Below, in pieces: positions 9,606-19,737 of a stretch of 64,000 nt of DNA. Under the pieces are notes generated by a model that saw only the letters and a list, made by a program, of their open reading frames with translations, did not search any database and was not told the DNA's origin. The stretch spans positions 124,001 through 188,000 of the forward strand of contig PBQA01000028.1 of assembly GCA_002724925.1 (NCBI GenBank), given 5' to 3'. The stretch's first letter is position 1. Every line of letters begins with the position of its first letter. Made by a program: the position numbers and the translations under genes. The stretch comes from Oceanospirillaceae bacterium (GTDB lineage Bacteria > Pseudomonadota > Gammaproteobacteria > Pseudomonadales > Oceanobacteraceae).

Positions 9606-11639
9606 TCAGCTGTTCTGGATCATTTTTTCTTTCATTGAGTGCAGCAGGTCACGCAGCTTAGCCGCCTCTTCAAAGTTCAGGTCCTTCGCAGCTTTAAACA
9701 TGTCATCTTCAATTTTGGATATCCGTTTACCCAGTTCTGCGGCATTCAGATGCTGCCAGTCGTCTGCTGAGTAACCTGCTTCCTTCTCTGCCACTTGCTG
9801 ACGAGCACGTCCGCGCTGTTTGCCTTTTTTACCCGGGGGCGGCGCTGCCTCCAGAATATCTTCAACCGACTTCATAACGCCTTTCGGTGTAATGCCGTGC
9901 TCTTCATTGAAGGCCAACTGCTTCTCACGACGGCGGTCGGTTTCGTCCATTGCGCGCTGCATAGAATCTGTCACACGATCGGCATAAAGAATCGCTTTAC
10001 CATTCAGGTTACGCGCCGCCCGACCAATGGTCTGAATCAGCGAACGTTCAGAACGCAAAAAACCTTCTTTATCCGCATCAAAAATCGCGACCAGAGATAC
10101 TTCAGGAATATCGAGACCTTCCCGCAGCAGGTTGATACCCACCAGCACATCGAATTCGCCCAAACGCAGATCACGGATAATCTCGACCCGTTCCACAGTA
10201 TCGATGTCACTGTGCAGGTAGCGCACCCGAACTTGTTGTTCGTGCAGGAAGTCAGTCAGATCTTCTGCCATACGCTTCGTCAGAACCGTAATCAGGACAC
10301 GCTCACCCTTCTCTACCCGCTGGTGAATTTCATGCAGAGAATCATCGACCTGACCGGTAGCCGGGCGAATTTCAATTTCAGGGTCCACCAGGCCAGTCGG
10401 GCGAACTACCTGCTCGACCACATTGTCCTGATGATCTTTCTCGTAAGGCCCTGGCGTCGCAGAAACGAAAATGCACTGGGGTACAATTGACTCCCATTCT
10501 TCGAAACGCATAGGCCGGTTATCCAGCGCCGACGGCAAACGGAAACCAAACTGAACCAGCGTCTCTTTACGGGATCGGTCACCACGATACATGCCGCCAA
10601 TCTGCGGAATAGTCACATGCGACTCATCAACAAACACAAGTGCATCGTTAGGAATGTAATCAAACAAGGTCGGCGGCGCATCACCGGCCGCACGCCCTGA
10701 CAGATAGCGAGAGTAGTTCTCAATGCCCGAGCAGTAGCCCAGCTCCTGCATCATCTCAAGATCGTACTTGGTGCGTTGCTCCAATCGCTGAGCTTCTACC
10801 AGAAGGTTCTCTTTGCGGTAGTATTCAAGGCGCTCTTTCAGCTCTTCTTTGATGCCTTCAATGGCATCCAGAATTTTCTCTCGTGGCGTCACGTAGTGGG
10901 TTTTCGGGTACACAGTGACACGCGCCAGACGGCTATAGATCTGACCAGTGAGCGGATCGAACGTGCTTAACTGCTCGACCTCATCATCAAATAACTCCAC
11001 ACGGATGGCTTCATCATCGCTCTCCGCCGGGAAGATATCGATCACCTCACCGCGCACGCGATAAGTACCACGATGGAAGTCTGCATCATTGCGGGTGTAC
11101 TGAAGCTCGGCCAGTCTGCGCAGAATGTCACGTTGATTGACCTGATCACCGCGCACAAGGTGCAACATCATCTTAAGGTAAGAGTCAGGGTCACCGAGGC
11201 CATAAATAGCCGACACGGTGCAGACGATAATGGCGTCGCGACGCTCCATCAGCGCCTTAGTCGCAGACAAACGCATCTGCTCAATGTGCTCGTTCACCGA
11301 GGCGTCTTTATCAATGAAAGTATCTGACGACGGAACATACGCTTCTGGCTGGTAGTAGTCGTAGTACGACACGAAGTATTCAACGGAGTTATTCGGGAAG
11401 AACTCTTTGAATTCCCCGTACAACTGCGCTGCCAATGTTTTATTGTGGGCCATTATGATGGCCGGGCGCCCACACCGGGCAATCACGTTGGCCATGGTAT
11501 AGGTCTTACCGGAGCCCGTTACACCCAGCAAAGTTTGTTTGAGCAGGCCGGCATCGACGCCTTTTATCAGGCCATCAATAGCTTTTGGCTGGTCGCCTGC
11601 GGGCGAATATTTGGATGACAGCTCGAATGGCTTACTCAT
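9606..11639 (-). CDS. uvrB: Excinuclease ABC subunit UvrB
   Basis: UvrB verifies DNA damage in nucleotide excision repair and loads UvrC. The 677-residue protein has the normal length and family order: Walker [11 protein letters not shown] near residue 39, the damage-probing beta-hairpin segment ([12 protein letters not shown], about 92-103), the DESH Walker B motif near 338, helicase motif QTIGRAARN near 540, and a C-terminal UVR domain (about 633-670) for UvrC contact. The ATG at 11639 gives the family N-terminus. A minus-strand TATAAT lies at 11672-11677, but I found no CTG-N10-CAG LexA box upstream, so SOS control is not supported here. Confidence 0.97.
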   Translation of the reverse strand: MSKPFELSSKYSPAGDQPKAIDGLIKGVDAGLLKQTLLGVTGSGKTYTMANVIARCGRPAIIMAHNKTLAAQLYGEFKEFFPNNSVEYFVSYYDYYQPEAYVPSSDTFIDKDASVNEHIEQMRLSATKALMERRDAIIVCTVSAIYGLGDPDSYLKMMLHLVRGDQVNQRDILRRLAELQYTRNDADFHRGTYRVRGEVIDIFPAESDDEAIRVELFDDEVEQLSTFDPLTGQIYSRLARVTVYPKTHYVTPREKILDAIEGIKEELKERLEYYRKENLLVEAQRLEQRTKYDLEMMQELGYCSGIENYSRYLSGRAAGDAPPTLFDYIPNDALVFVDESHVTIPQIGGMYRGDRSRKETLVQFGFRLPSALDNRPMRFEEWESIVPQCIFVSATPGPYEKDHQDNVVEQVVRPTGLVDPEIEIRPATGQVDDSLHEIHQRVEKGERVLITVLTKRMAEDLTDFLHEQQVRVRYLHSDIDTVERVEIIRDLRLGEFDVLVGINLLREGLDIPEVSLVAIFDADKEGFLRSERSLIQTIGRAARNLNGKAILYADRVTDSMQRAMDETDRRREKQLAFNEEHGITPKGVMKSVEDILEAAPPPGKKGKQRGRARQQVAEKEAGYSADDWQHLNAAELGKRISKIEDDMFKAAKDLNFEEAAKLRDLLHSMKEKMIQNS

Positions 11640-11749
11640 GAGGATTCCAGTTAACGTCTAAATCCAGTAAGATTATACGTTGTTTTAGGGTCTATTTTGA
11701 GGCCCACTATTTTTAGGCACACATTGTGGCCGTGCTAGAGGAAAGTACA

Positions 11750-12931
11750 TTGGATCTTAAATTGTCTGATCGCGTTCAACTGATCAAGCCATCCCCGACC
11801 CTGGCGGTAACCAACCGCGCAGCCGAGTTACGAGCGGAAGGCAAAGACATTATCGGGCTCGGTGCTGGCGAACCGGATTTTGATACTCCGGACCACATCA
11901 AAGCAGCGGCTGCAGAAGCTATTGATAAGGGCTTCACCAAGTACACTGCCGTTGATGGTACCCCCGGTCTCAAATCAGCCATTATCGACAAGCTGAAAGC
12001 AGACAATGGCCTTAACTACGAAGCCAATCAGATTCTGGTTTCCTGTGGTGGCAAGCAAAGCTTCTTCAATATGGCGCTTGCTCTGATCAACCCAGGTGAC
12101 GAAGTCGTGATTCCGGCGCCCTACTGGGTATCTTACCCAGACATGGTAAAAATTGCAGAAGGCGAGCCAGTCATCATCGAAACCGATGAGTCTACCCGCT
12201 TCAAAATTACGCCAGAGCAGCTCGATGCAGCCATCACAGACAAAACCCGTCTGGTGGTTCTGAACAGCCCATCGAACCCTTCTGGTGTGGCGTACACGAA
12301 AGATGAATTCATTGCTCTGGGTGACGTACTGCGTAAGTACCCAGACGTACTGATCGCCACTGACGACATGTACGAATACATCTGGTGGGCAGATTTCGGT
12401 TTTGAAAACATCGTGACTGCTAACCCTGACCTGTACGAGCGCACGATCGTTCTCAACGGTGTATCCAAAGCTTACAGCATGACTGGCTGGCGTATTGGTT
12501 ACGCCGCTGGCCCTGCTAAGCTGATCGGCGCAATGAAAAAGATTCAGTCACAAAGCACCTCTAACCCTGCGTCTATCTCTCAGGTGGCTGCTGAAGCAGC
12601 ACTGCGTGGCGGCCGTGATTGCGTGACTCCGATGGTTACCGCATTTAAAGAGCGTCACGACTACATCGTTGATGCACTGAATGGTATTCCGGGCATCACC
12701 TGTATCCCAGGCGATGGTGCTTTCTATGCTTATCCTTGCGTGAAAGGCGCCATGGAAAAATTGGGCATTACTGACGACGTTGAATTTGCAGAGAAGCTTC
12801 TCAGTGATGCAGGCGTTGCTCTGGTTCCTGGCTCAGCCTTCGGTACACCGGGTTATATGCGTCTGTCGTTCGCGACCAGCATGAATACTCTGCGTGATGC
12901 CGTTGCCCGCCTGAGCAAAGCATTGAGCTAA
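11750..12931 (+). CDS. Class I pyridoxal-phosphate aminotransferase, aspartate aminotransferase type (TTG start)
   Basis: A fold-type I aminotransferase of about 393 residues, close to bacterial subgroup 1b aspartate/prephenate aminotransferases. Visible motifs are GAGEPDFDTP near 37, the PLP-binding lysine about residue 240 in SKAYSMTGWR, and NSPSNPSG near 172 for the substrate carboxylate. A GTG at 11726 is also in frame, but the TTG at 11750 is preceded by AGAGGAAAG at the right distance and gives the common family start (LDLKLSDRVQ), so I prefer it. The gene is divergent from uvrB and ends at a strong terminator. Confidence 0.9.
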   Translation: MDLKLSDRVQLIKPSPTLAVTNRAAELRAEGKDIIGLGAGEPDFDTPDHIKAAAAEAIDKGFTKYTAVDGTPGLKSAIIDKLKADNGLNYEANQILVSCGGKQSFFNMALALINPGDEVVIPAPYWVSYPDMVKIAEGEPVIIETDESTRFKITPEQLDAAITDKTRLVVLNSPSNPSGVAYTKDEFIALGDVLRKYPDVLIATDDMYEYIWWADFGFENIVTANPDLYERTIVLNGVSKAYSMTGWRIGYAAGPAKLIGAMKKIQSQSTSNPASISQVAAEAALRGGRDCVTPMVTAFKERHDYIVDALNGIPGITCIPGDGAFYAYPCVKGAMEKLGITDDVEFAEKLLSDAGVALVPGSAFGTPGYMRLSFATSMNTLRDAVARLSKALS

Positions 12932-12960
12932 ACGCTTCGCTAGCGCGACGCAGCGCTCAT

Positions 12961-12989
12961 AAAAAAGCCCGCATCTGCGGGCTTTTTTA
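12961..12989 (+). terminator. Terminator after the aminotransferase gene
   Basis: AGCCCGCA and TGCGGGCT form an 8-bp stem with a TC loop, extended by A and T runs on either side. It should end the aminotransferase transcript and may also serve the converging lipoprotein gene. Confidence 0.85.
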
Positions 12990-13017
12990 TTGTCTGAATA
13001 CCTGATTCGATCGAGGG

Positions 13018-13614
13018 TCAGACGCCCAGGTACTCACGTAACTCAGGATCGCTGAAGATGTATTCCCACAAACGGTCGAGTACATCATTCACCCATTTTT
13101 CGTTGTACTCCTTCACCGGTGCCGCAGCAACACGGCGGGACTCACTCAGACCATACGGCTTAGTAAAGGTCGTGCCGCCATCAATAACCATCATGTTGAA
13201 TCGAATGCTGACGCTGCACGCCGTCACCAGAAAACCCTCATTGCAGCTATAACGGAAACGATTCACCGCCAACTCCAACTTCACCGGATCAAGCGGGCTC
13301 TCGCCACCAAACCCGAGCTGGGTCATACTGTCCTGCAGGCGACGTGTCAGTACCGCCGACAATTCATCCTGAACATACAAAGGAGAATTTTCCGCGAGAC
13401 GACCACCACGGCTCCCCAACGACTGGCGCTCATCGGAGCTGATTTCTTCGCGATTATCGACCACACGGATTAAAGCACCACGGGATACCGAGGCAGCGGG
13501 CTGCTCAATCTCGTAGCTTTCGCTCAGTTCAATCGTCTGAGGAGCCAGAACACACCCCGTCAGGCCGGTGGCCAGCGCAGTGCTGGCCAGCAAAGTCAGA
13601 ACGCTCTTACGCAT
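13018..13614 (-). CDS. YajG-family lipoprotein
   Basis: A 198-residue predicted outer-membrane lipoprotein: basic N-terminus MRKSV, hydrophobic stretch, and lipobox LTGC at about residues 18-21. The rest, with the SRGALIRVVDNRE segment and a C-terminal WEYIFSDPELREYLG, resembles the YajG family of unknown function. The ATG at 13614 has AGAAGGA upstream; a longer frame to 13698 would have no signal peptide. It overlaps the end of yaaA by 8 bases, so the two are probably co-transcribed. Confidence 0.75.
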   Translation of the reverse strand: MRKSVLTLLASTALATGLTGCVLAPQTIELSESYEIEQPAASVSRGALIRVVDNREEISSDERQSLGSRGGRLAENSPLYVQDELSAVLTRRLQDSMTQLGFGGESPLDPVKLELAVNRFRYSCNEGFLVTACSVSIRFNMMVIDGGTTFTKPYGLSESRRVAAAPVKEYNEKWVNDVLDRLWEYIFSDPELREYLGV

Positions 13615-14395
13615 TCGGTACATCCTTCTCTGCACGTTTAAATACCCACTCAGTGGCGGTCGATTCTTCTTCAGAAAAACGATACCCCGCCACATCAAAT
13701 TTTTTCAGATCTTCAGCATTCTCAATACGCTGAGTAATCTGATACGCCGCCATAAGGCCGCGCGCCTTTTTCGCATAAAAGCTGATAATTTTATACTTAC
13801 CGTTTTTCTCATCACGAAAGACGGGGGTAATCAGCTCCGCTTTCAACGCCTTCGGCTTAACCGACTTAAAGTACTCGTTCGACGCCAGGTTCACGATGGT
13901 ATTGATACCCGGTTGCTCCGTGAGTTCATTCAGAGCGTCGGTGATTTTATCGCCCCAGAAGGCATAAAGATCCTTGCCCCGATCATTGCCGAGTTTGGTC
14001 CCCATCTCAAGACGGTACGGCAGAATCAGATCAAGCGGGCGCAGCAAACCGTATAAGCCCGAAAGAATACGAAGGTGCCCCTGCGCATAATCGAGATCAG
14101 CCTTGCTCATGTTGTCAGCGTCGAGACCAGTATATACGTCCCCTTTAAACGCGAGCACGGCGGCTTTGGATTCCCCTTCCGGGAATGGAATCTTCCAGTC
14201 ACTGTAACGCTGTACATTCAGCTCAGACAATTTAGGGCTCAGCTTCATTAAAGCGCCGATTTCGTCTGGGGAATACTTACGCAATACATCAATCAGCTCA
14301 GCCGAATCATCCAGATAATCTGGCAGACTGTGCTGATCCGTAACCGGCGGTGTCTCGAAATCGAGAGTCTTGGCGGGTGAAAGCAATGTAAGCAT
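13607..14395 (-). CDS. yaaA: Peroxide stress protein YaaA (DUF328/UPF0246)
   Basis: YaaA lowers free iron and protects DNA during hydrogen peroxide stress; it has a DNA-binding fold. This 262-residue protein shows the family signature from the first residues (MLTLLSPAKTLDFETP), the central FKGDVYTGLDA (about 97-107), the YGLLRPLD segment (about 115-122), and NLASNEYFKSV near 167. Length matches the E. coli protein. The downstream lipoprotein gene overlaps its stop codon. No OxyR-like site was evident in the 205-base region upstream that it shares with the acyl-CoA dehydrogenase gene. Confidence 0.93.
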   Translation of the reverse strand: MLTLLSPAKTLDFETPPVTDQHSLPDYLDDSAELIDVLRKYSPDEIGALMKLSPKLSELNVQRYSDWKIPFPEGESKAAVLAFKGDVYTGLDADNMSKADLDYAQGHLRILSGLYGLLRPLDLILPYRLEMGTKLGNDRGKDLYAFWGDKITDALNELTEQPGINTIVNLASNEYFKSVKPKALKAELITPVFRDEKNGKYKIISFYAKKARGLMAAYQITQRIENAEDLKKFDVAGYRFSEEESTATEWVFKRAEKDVPNA

Positions 14396-14600
14396 GTCGA
14401 TCCTCAGCAGATATTTGTTGCGGTCATGATACCTTGTGCCCGCGTAACTCCCAAACGTGTCCTGTGTTTTGGCATTCCGGCCCGCTATGTCCGGTCAGGG
14501 CTGCCAATGCAGCCACTGTCATAAAGATGTGAGAATGGCTGACACAGAATACATTCACTCTGTCGTGTGTCCTCAGACGAGTCATCAAGAGGTATAGAAA

Positions 14601-15902
14601 ATGGCAAAAGATATACAGGGCATGGGCCTAGGCCTTGCCGTTCGTTTCTCTGGCAGTGAGTTCGCCAGAAAGTACAAACTGCGTCGCCCAGCGGAAAAGC
14701 TGGCCTACGCAGGTACCAAGAAGGGCTTCGAAGTTATCGGTCAGATGATGGCTAAAAAGAAGGCCAAGAAATCCGAAGATCCTAAAATGCTGCCAGAGCC
14801 GAGCACGGCTGGCCTGTTTGACCTGACTTTGTCAGAAGAACAGCAGATGATCAAAGACACCGTGCGTTCATACGCCGAAGAAGTTGTCCGCGGTCTGGCA
14901 CACGACGCCAACGAAGACATGAAACTGCCAGAGACCTATCTCCAGGACATCATGGACCTCGGTCTGAACTACTTCTCGGTACCTGAAAGCATGGGCGGCG
15001 CGGCTCAGAGCTACAGCCCGACCACCAACGCTATCATTGCTGAAGAACTCGCCTGGGGCGACTTCTCGCTGGCCTACGCAACACTGGCCCCTGTTGCTGT
15101 GGCAAACGCTATCGTTAAATGGGGCAACCAGAAGCAAAAAGAAAAGTATCTGCCTGACTACCTGGCAGAGACGCCTGTCAAAGCCGCGATTGCGGTACAG
15201 GAACCTGCACCTCTGTTTGATCCGGCAAAACTGTCTGCAAAAGCCAAGAAAACTAAATCTGGCTTTAAAATCTCAGGAGTTAAAAGCCTGGTGCCGTTTG
15301 GTGGCGAAGCCTCTCTGTACCTGGTGGCTGCACGCTACAAGCGTCGCAATCGCCTGTTCATTGTTCCGGGAGATGCGCCGGGTGTTCAATGGCAAGCCGC
15401 TCCGGCCATGGGCCTGCGTGCCACCGCGACTGGCACACTGACACTCGATAAAGTACTGCTTGGCCCGGATGCCCTGCTTGGCGACGACAGCTTTAATTTT
15501 GAAGCCTTTATGGACCTCGGCCAACTGCACTGGTGTGCGTTGGCCATTGGTGCCTGTCAGGCAGCGCTTGATTACCTGATTCCTTACGTTAACGAGCGTG
15601 AAGCCTTCGGCGAACCGATTTCTCACCGTCAGGCCGTTGCCTTTATGGTTGCGAATATCGGTATCGAACTTGAATCTATGCGCCTCATGGTCTGGCGCGC
15701 AGCGGCGCTTGCTGAAGCTGGCAAGCCATTCCACCGCGAAGCCTACCTTGCACACATCCTGTGTTCTGAAAAAGCCATGGAAATCGGCACCAACGCAGTT
15801 CAGCTGCTGGGTGGCCATGGTTTCACCAAAGAACACCCAGCCGAGCGCTGGTATCGTGATCTGCGGGTTCTGGCCTGCATCAACGGCGGCATGCACCTGT
15901 AA
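14601..15902 (+). CDS. Acyl-CoA dehydrogenase family protein without the usual catalytic glutamate
   Basis: This 433-residue protein has the ACAD fold: an N-terminal extension rich in Lys (about 1-70), a helical N-domain, a beta domain, and a C-terminal helical domain with NEREAFGEPISHRQAVAF near 331 and LLGGHGFTKEHPAERWYRDLR near 406. It ends at INGGMHL, where ordinary ACADs have a (Y/F)EGT motif whose Glu is the catalytic base, so that Glu is missing. The next gene, 12 bases downstream, is a complete ACAD. Paired unlike subunits are known from alpha2beta2 ACADs of steroid-degrading mycobacteria, so a heteromeric enzyme is likely. AAGAGG precedes the ATG. Confidence 0.85.
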   Translation: MAKDIQGMGLGLAVRFSGSEFARKYKLRRPAEKLAYAGTKKGFEVIGQMMAKKKAKKSEDPKMLPEPSTAGLFDLTLSEEQQMIKDTVRSYAEEVVRGLAHDANEDMKLPETYLQDIMDLGLNYFSVPESMGGAAQSYSPTTNAIIAEELAWGDFSLAYATLAPVAVANAIVKWGNQKQKEKYLPDYLAETPVKAAIAVQEPAPLFDPAKLSAKAKKTKSGFKISGVKSLVPFGGEASLYLVAARYKRRNRLFIVPGDAPGVQWQAAPAMGLRATATGTLTLDKVLLGPDALLGDDSFNFEAFMDLGQLHWCALAIGACQAALDYLIPYVNEREAFGEPISHRQAVAFMVANIGIELESMRLMVWRAAALAEAGKPFHREAYLAHILCSEKAMEIGTNAVQLLGGHGFTKEHPAERWYRDLRVLACINGGMHL

Positions 15903-15914
15903 GGAGAAGCACAG

Positions 15915-17126
15915 ATGATTAATTTAGAGAATCCGAAAAAATTCCGTGCCCTTGTTAACCAGGCACACCAGGTAGCGGCAAGTGTTTTCCGTCCGGTATC
16001 CCGTAAATACGACCGTTCTGAGCACGCTTACCCAATCGAACTTGACATGCTGGCCTCCATCATGGACGGCATGAACGACGGCACGACAGGCGAAGGCGCC
16101 GGTGCTGGCAAACTGAAGCAGGACAACGGTCCGAAGAAAGAAGGCATCCAGAACGGCACTAACATGTCGACGGTACTGTCTCTTGCTGAGCTGTGCTGGG
16201 GCGATGTTGGCCTGTCGCTGACCCTGCCACGTCAGGGCCTGGGTAACGCTGCGATTGCAGCGGTGGCTGATGACGAGCAGTTTGCTCGTTTCGGTGGCAA
16301 GTGGGCAGCCATGGCGATTACCGAGCCAGGCTTTGGTTCTGACTCGGCAGCTGTTCGTACCACGGCGATTCGTGATGGCGACGAGTACATCATCAACGGT
16401 GAAAAAATCTACGTTACCTCAGGCGAACGTGCTGACTGCGTTGTGGTCTGGGCAAGCGTTGACCGCTCTCTTGGTCGTGCGGCTATCAAGTCGTTCATCG
16501 TCGAGAAAGGCACGCCAGGTATGGACGTTGTCCGTCTTGAAAAGAAACTGGGTATCAAAGCGTCTGATACCGCAGCCATTACCTTTACCGACTGCCGTAT
16601 TCCAGCGAGCAACCTGCTGGGCGACCCAGAGGTGAACGTCGAGAAAGGTTTTGCCGGTGTCATGCAGACCTTTGATAACACCCGCCCGGTCGTGGCTGCC
16701 ATGGCGATTGGTGTGGCTAAGGCGTCTATCGACCGTACCCGCGAACTGCTGAAGCAGCTCAAAGTAAAAACCGATTACCGTACGCCGTACAAACTGGCTT
16801 CACAGCTGGAAGCCAAGTTGTATCGCTATGAGGCAGAATGGGAAGCAGCACGTCTGCTGACACTCAAAGCTGCATGGATGGCCGATAACGGCATGCCTAA
16901 CTCTAAAGAAGCATCCATGTCGAAAGCTAAGGCGGGCCGCACTGCTAATGAAATTACCCTAGGCTGTGTCGAGATGCTTGGCATGCTGGGTTACGGCGAA
17001 GACGAACTGCTTGAGAAGTGGTCACGTGACTCGAAGATTCTTGATATCTTCGAAGGCACACAGCAGATCCAGCAGCTGATTGTTGCTCGTCGACTGCTCG
17101 GCAAGTCATCCGCCGAACTGAAGTAA
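15915..17126 (+). CDS. Acyl-CoA dehydrogenase with catalytic glutamate
   Basis: A 403-residue ACAD that oxidises acyl-CoA at the alpha-beta bond using FAD and passes electrons to ETF. Visible features include ITEPGFGSDSAAVRTTA (about 135-151) in the FAD/substrate region, the beta domain NGEKIYVTSGE near 161, and a C-terminal IFEGTQQIQ in which Glu380 is the expected catalytic base. An insertion near 56-78 is Gly- and Lys-rich. It follows the Glu-less ACAD by 12 bases and was probably produced with it, then followed by an acyl-CoA synthetase, so the three form a fatty-acid activation and oxidation cluster. Confidence 0.9.
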   Translation: MINLENPKKFRALVNQAHQVAASVFRPVSRKYDRSEHAYPIELDMLASIMDGMNDGTTGEGAGAGKLKQDNGPKKEGIQNGTNMSTVLSLAELCWGDVGLSLTLPRQGLGNAAIAAVADDEQFARFGGKWAAMAITEPGFGSDSAAVRTTAIRDGDEYIINGEKIYVTSGERADCVVVWASVDRSLGRAAIKSFIVEKGTPGMDVVRLEKKLGIKASDTAAITFTDCRIPASNLLGDPEVNVEKGFAGVMQTFDNTRPVVAAMAIGVAKASIDRTRELLKQLKVKTDYRTPYKLASQLEAKLYRYEAEWEAARLLTLKAAWMADNGMPNSKEASMSKAKAGRTANEITLGCVEMLGMLGYGEDELLEKWSRDSKILDIFEGTQQIQQLIVARRLLGKSSAELK

Positions 17127-17145
17127 TCTGTACGACAAACTAAGC

Positions 17146-17164
17146 ACGGGGCCTGGCGCCCCGT
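17146..17164 (+). terminator. Possible weak terminator after the ACAD pair
   Basis: ACGGGGC and GCCCCGT form a 7-bp stem with a five-base loop just after the stop codon. Only a short T-rich stretch follows, so read-through into the acyl-CoA synthetase gene is likely. Confidence 0.5.
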
Positions 17165-17233
17165 TGCTGTATTAATAACGATAATTTTCCGGTAACGTCG
17201 CACTCCGGACTTTCGAGCGAGACTCTTACCCGT

Positions 17234-19063
17234 ATGACTCAATACAACGAAAAACTGGTTTCACTGCCGAATATTCTGACACAATTGGCAAGCCAGGCCA
17301 CAAGCATTCCGATCAAACTGAAAGGTGTGTACGAACTGGCAACCAGCAAACCTGAGAAAGAGAAATCAATCGGACTTCTGCTGGAGAAACACGCACGCCA
17401 GCGCCCTGAGCACATCGCTATCCGCTACGAAGATGTGACCTACACCTACGATCAGGTGAACCGCAAGGCAAACCAGATTGCGCACTACCTGACTTCTCAG
17501 GGCATAGGCAGCGGTGATGTCGTTGCGGTCGTTCTTGAGAACCGTCCTGAGACTCTGATTTCCGTACTGGCCATCGTCAAACTCGGTGCCATTGCCTCCA
17601 TGATCAACACCAGCCAGCGCGGTGAAGTCCTGCTTCATAGCCTGACACTGGTCAAACCGAAAATGATCATCGTGGGCGAAGAGATGCTGGAGAACGTCAA
17701 CACGGTCGAAGGCGACCTCGACGAAGCGTCTCTGAAGTCTCTTCACTATTTACGCGACACCGGCGAAACTGCCTGCCCGGAGCATTACACCAATATCCTG
17801 ACCGCCATCGAAGGCCAGTCGGATAAAAACCCGGATTCCACCAAGAAAGTGAAAATGCACCAGCCGTGCTATTACATTTTCACATCTGGCACCACAGGGC
17901 TGCCAAAAGCCTCGGTCATGAGCCACTACCGCTGGTTCAAATCTCTTGCAGGCATGGGTCTGGCTTCCATGAACATGAGCAGCAAAGACATCCTGTATGT
18001 GTCTTTGCCGCTGTATCACAACAACGCACTGACCGTATCCATGGCCGCAGTACTGGGCTCAGGCGCATGCATGGCGATTGCACGTAAGTTCTCCGTGTCA
18101 CGCTTCTGGGACGACATCCGTCACCACAACGCGACGGGCTTCTGCTACATCGGCGAGCTGTGCCGCTACCTGCTGAATGCGCCAGAAAAAGACTCAGACA
18201 GCCAGCACAAGATCCGTGTCTGTGTCGGTAACGGCCTGCGCCCGGACATCTGGATGCAGTTTAAGAACCGTTTCAACATTGATCACATCAATGAATTCTA
18301 CGGCGCATCCGAGTGCAATCTGGTATTCACCAACGCCTTTAACCTCGATAAAACGGCAGGCTTCTGCCCTCTTTCGTACAACATCGTGAAGTACGATATC
18401 GAAGAAGACGCGCCGCTGCGTGACGACAAAGGCTTTATGATTCCCGTGCAACCCGGAGACAGCGGTCTGCTGATCACCGAGGTAAACGATAAGCAGCCGT
18501 TTGAGGGCTACACCGACGAAGACGCGACCAACAGCAAACTGCTGCGTAACGTCTTCAAGAAAGACGACTGCTGGTTCAACACCGGTGATCTGGTCAACAA
18601 CCAGGGTTACAAACACGTCTCCTTCGCTGACCGCCTGGGGGATACCTTCCGCTGGAAAGGCGAAAACGTCGCCACCACAGAGGTTGAGTCCATCTTGATG
18701 GAACTCGCCAGCGTAGAACACGCAGTGGTCTATGGTGTTCAGATTCCACACACCGACGGCCGCGCAGGCATGGCAACCATTACGCCATCGGTACCATTGG
18801 AAGAATTCGACTGGTCTGAGCTGTCGGCACACGTACGCGACAAAATGCCAGCGTATATGATCCCGGTATTCATCCGCGTTCGCGAACAGCAGGAAGTGAC
18901 GGGCACCTTCAAATACCGCAAGGTTGAACTGAAGAAAGAAGCCTACCACCTCGACAAAGTGGATGATGAGCCAATCTATGTCATCGTCGGCAAAGACGGC
19001 GAGTACAAAGAACTCACCAGCGATACCGAAGCGAAAATCGACGAAGGTGAACTCAGCCTCTGA
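17234..19063 (+). CDS. Long-chain/very-long-chain acyl-CoA synthetase (FadD6/FATP-like)
   Basis: The enzyme activates a fatty acid to acyl-CoA through an acyl-adenylate. The 609-residue protein has the adenylate-forming superfamily motifs: YIFTSGTTGLPKAS (about 213-226, AMP-binding P-loop), EFYGASECN near 355, WFNTGDL near 448, and DRLGDTFRWKGENVAT near 462, with a C-terminal TGTFKYRK carrying the likely catalytic lysine. The DRLGDTFRWKGENV form is typical of the very-long-chain/FATP branch rather than E. coli FadD. It lies 107 bases after the ACAD pair on the same strand. Confidence 0.88.
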   Translation: MTQYNEKLVSLPNILTQLASQATSIPIKLKGVYELATSKPEKEKSIGLLLEKHARQRPEHIAIRYEDVTYTYDQVNRKANQIAHYLTSQGIGSGDVVAVVLENRPETLISVLAIVKLGAIASMINTSQRGEVLLHSLTLVKPKMIIVGEEMLENVNTVEGDLDEASLKSLHYLRDTGETACPEHYTNILTAIEGQSDKNPDSTKKVKMHQPCYYIFTSGTTGLPKASVMSHYRWFKSLAGMGLASMNMSSKDILYVSLPLYHNNALTVSMAAVLGSGACMAIARKFSVSRFWDDIRHHNATGFCYIGELCRYLLNAPEKDSDSQHKIRVCVGNGLRPDIWMQFKNRFNIDHINEFYGASECNLVFTNAFNLDKTAGFCPLSYNIVKYDIEEDAPLRDDKGFMIPVQPGDSGLLITEVNDKQPFEGYTDEDATNSKLLRNVFKKDDCWFNTGDLVNNQGYKHVSFADRLGDTFRWKGENVATTEVESILMELASVEHAVVYGVQIPHTDGRAGMATITPSVPLEEFDWSELSAHVRDKMPAYMIPVFIRVREQQEVTGTFKYRKVELKKEAYHLDKVDDEPIYVIVGKDGEYKELTSDTEAKIDEGELSL

Positions 19064-19068
19064 TCACC

Positions 19069-19111
19069 TGACGATTATCGTCATTGCCAGTGCAGTCATT
19101 CTGCACTGGCA
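19069..19111 (+). terminator. Hairpins between the acyl-CoA synthetase gene and purE
   Basis: Two structures lie back to back. TGACGAT-T-ATCGTCA (19069-19083) is a perfect 15-base palindrome. TGCCAGTGCAG (19085-19095) and CTGCACTGGCA (19101-19111) form an 11-bp perfect stem with a five-base loop. No strong T-run follows, so termination may be partial; the shorter palindrome could instead be an operator. Confidence 0.55.
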
Positions 19112-19223
19112 TCCCCTTATTAGCGCCTGAACCTTTCCCCCATCCCCGCCCCCTTGTGATAGAATTCGCCGCTTTCTTTGCACGCTTGCGCGAAGTGACG
19201 CCGCAAACATGAGGACACAAGAC

Positions 19224-19718
19224 ATGACAGTACCTGTCGGAATTATCATGGGCTCCAAGAGTGACTGGCCCACCATGAAGCACGCAGCTGATATGCTGGA
19301 CCTGCTGGGCGTAGACTACGAAGTCAAAGTCGTCTCGGCGCACCGTACTCCCGACCTGCTGTTTGACTACGCAAAAACCGCACACGAGCGTGGCCTCAAG
19401 GTCATCATTGCGGGCGCAGGCGGCGCAGCACACCTGCCGGGTATGGCCGCATCGCAGACCTCATTGCCTGTACTGGGTGTACCGGTTAAATCGCGCGCAC
19501 TGAACGGCATTGACTCACTGCTCTCCATCGCCCAGATGCCAGGCGGCGTCGCCGTTGGTACACTGGCCATCGGAGACGCAGGCGCGAAAAACGCAGGCCT
19601 GCTGGCCGCACAGATTCTGGCCACCTCAGACGCTGAGCTGATGAAGCGTGTTGACGGGTTCCGCGAAACTCAGAAAAACACCGTATTGTCACAGCCAGAT
19701 CCACGAATTATTGAATAA
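19224..19718 (+). CDS. purE: N5-carboxyaminoimidazole ribonucleotide mutase PurE
   Basis: PurE moves the carboxyl group from N5-CAIR to C4, giving CAIR in purine synthesis. The 164-residue protein has the family start ([16 protein letters not shown]), the SAHRTPD motif near 45 with the catalytic histidine, and [11 protein letters not shown] near 73. I chose ATG 19224 because GAGGA lies 8 bases upstream; an ATG at 19209 would overlap that ribosome binding site. purK follows 19 bases after the stop, giving the usual purEK pair. Confidence 0.96.
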   Translation: MTVPVGIIMGSKSDWPTMKHAADMLDLLGVDYEVKVVSAHRTPDLLFDYAKTAHERGLKVIIAGAGGAAHLPGMAASQTSLPVLGVPVKSRALNGIDSLLSIAQMPGGVAVGTLAIGDAGAKNAGLLAAQILATSDAELMKRVDGFRETQKNTVLSQPDPRIIE

Positions 19719-19737
19719 CCGCAGCACGGACATCCCG

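Noticed and set aside
9795-10490. 231-codon plus-strand open frame inside uvrB
   Set aside because: It is antisense to the conserved helicase core of uvrB, has no ribosome binding site and no family resemblance.
11640-11749. SOS box upstream of uvrB
   Set aside because: No CTG-N10-CAG match was found in the region upstream of the start.
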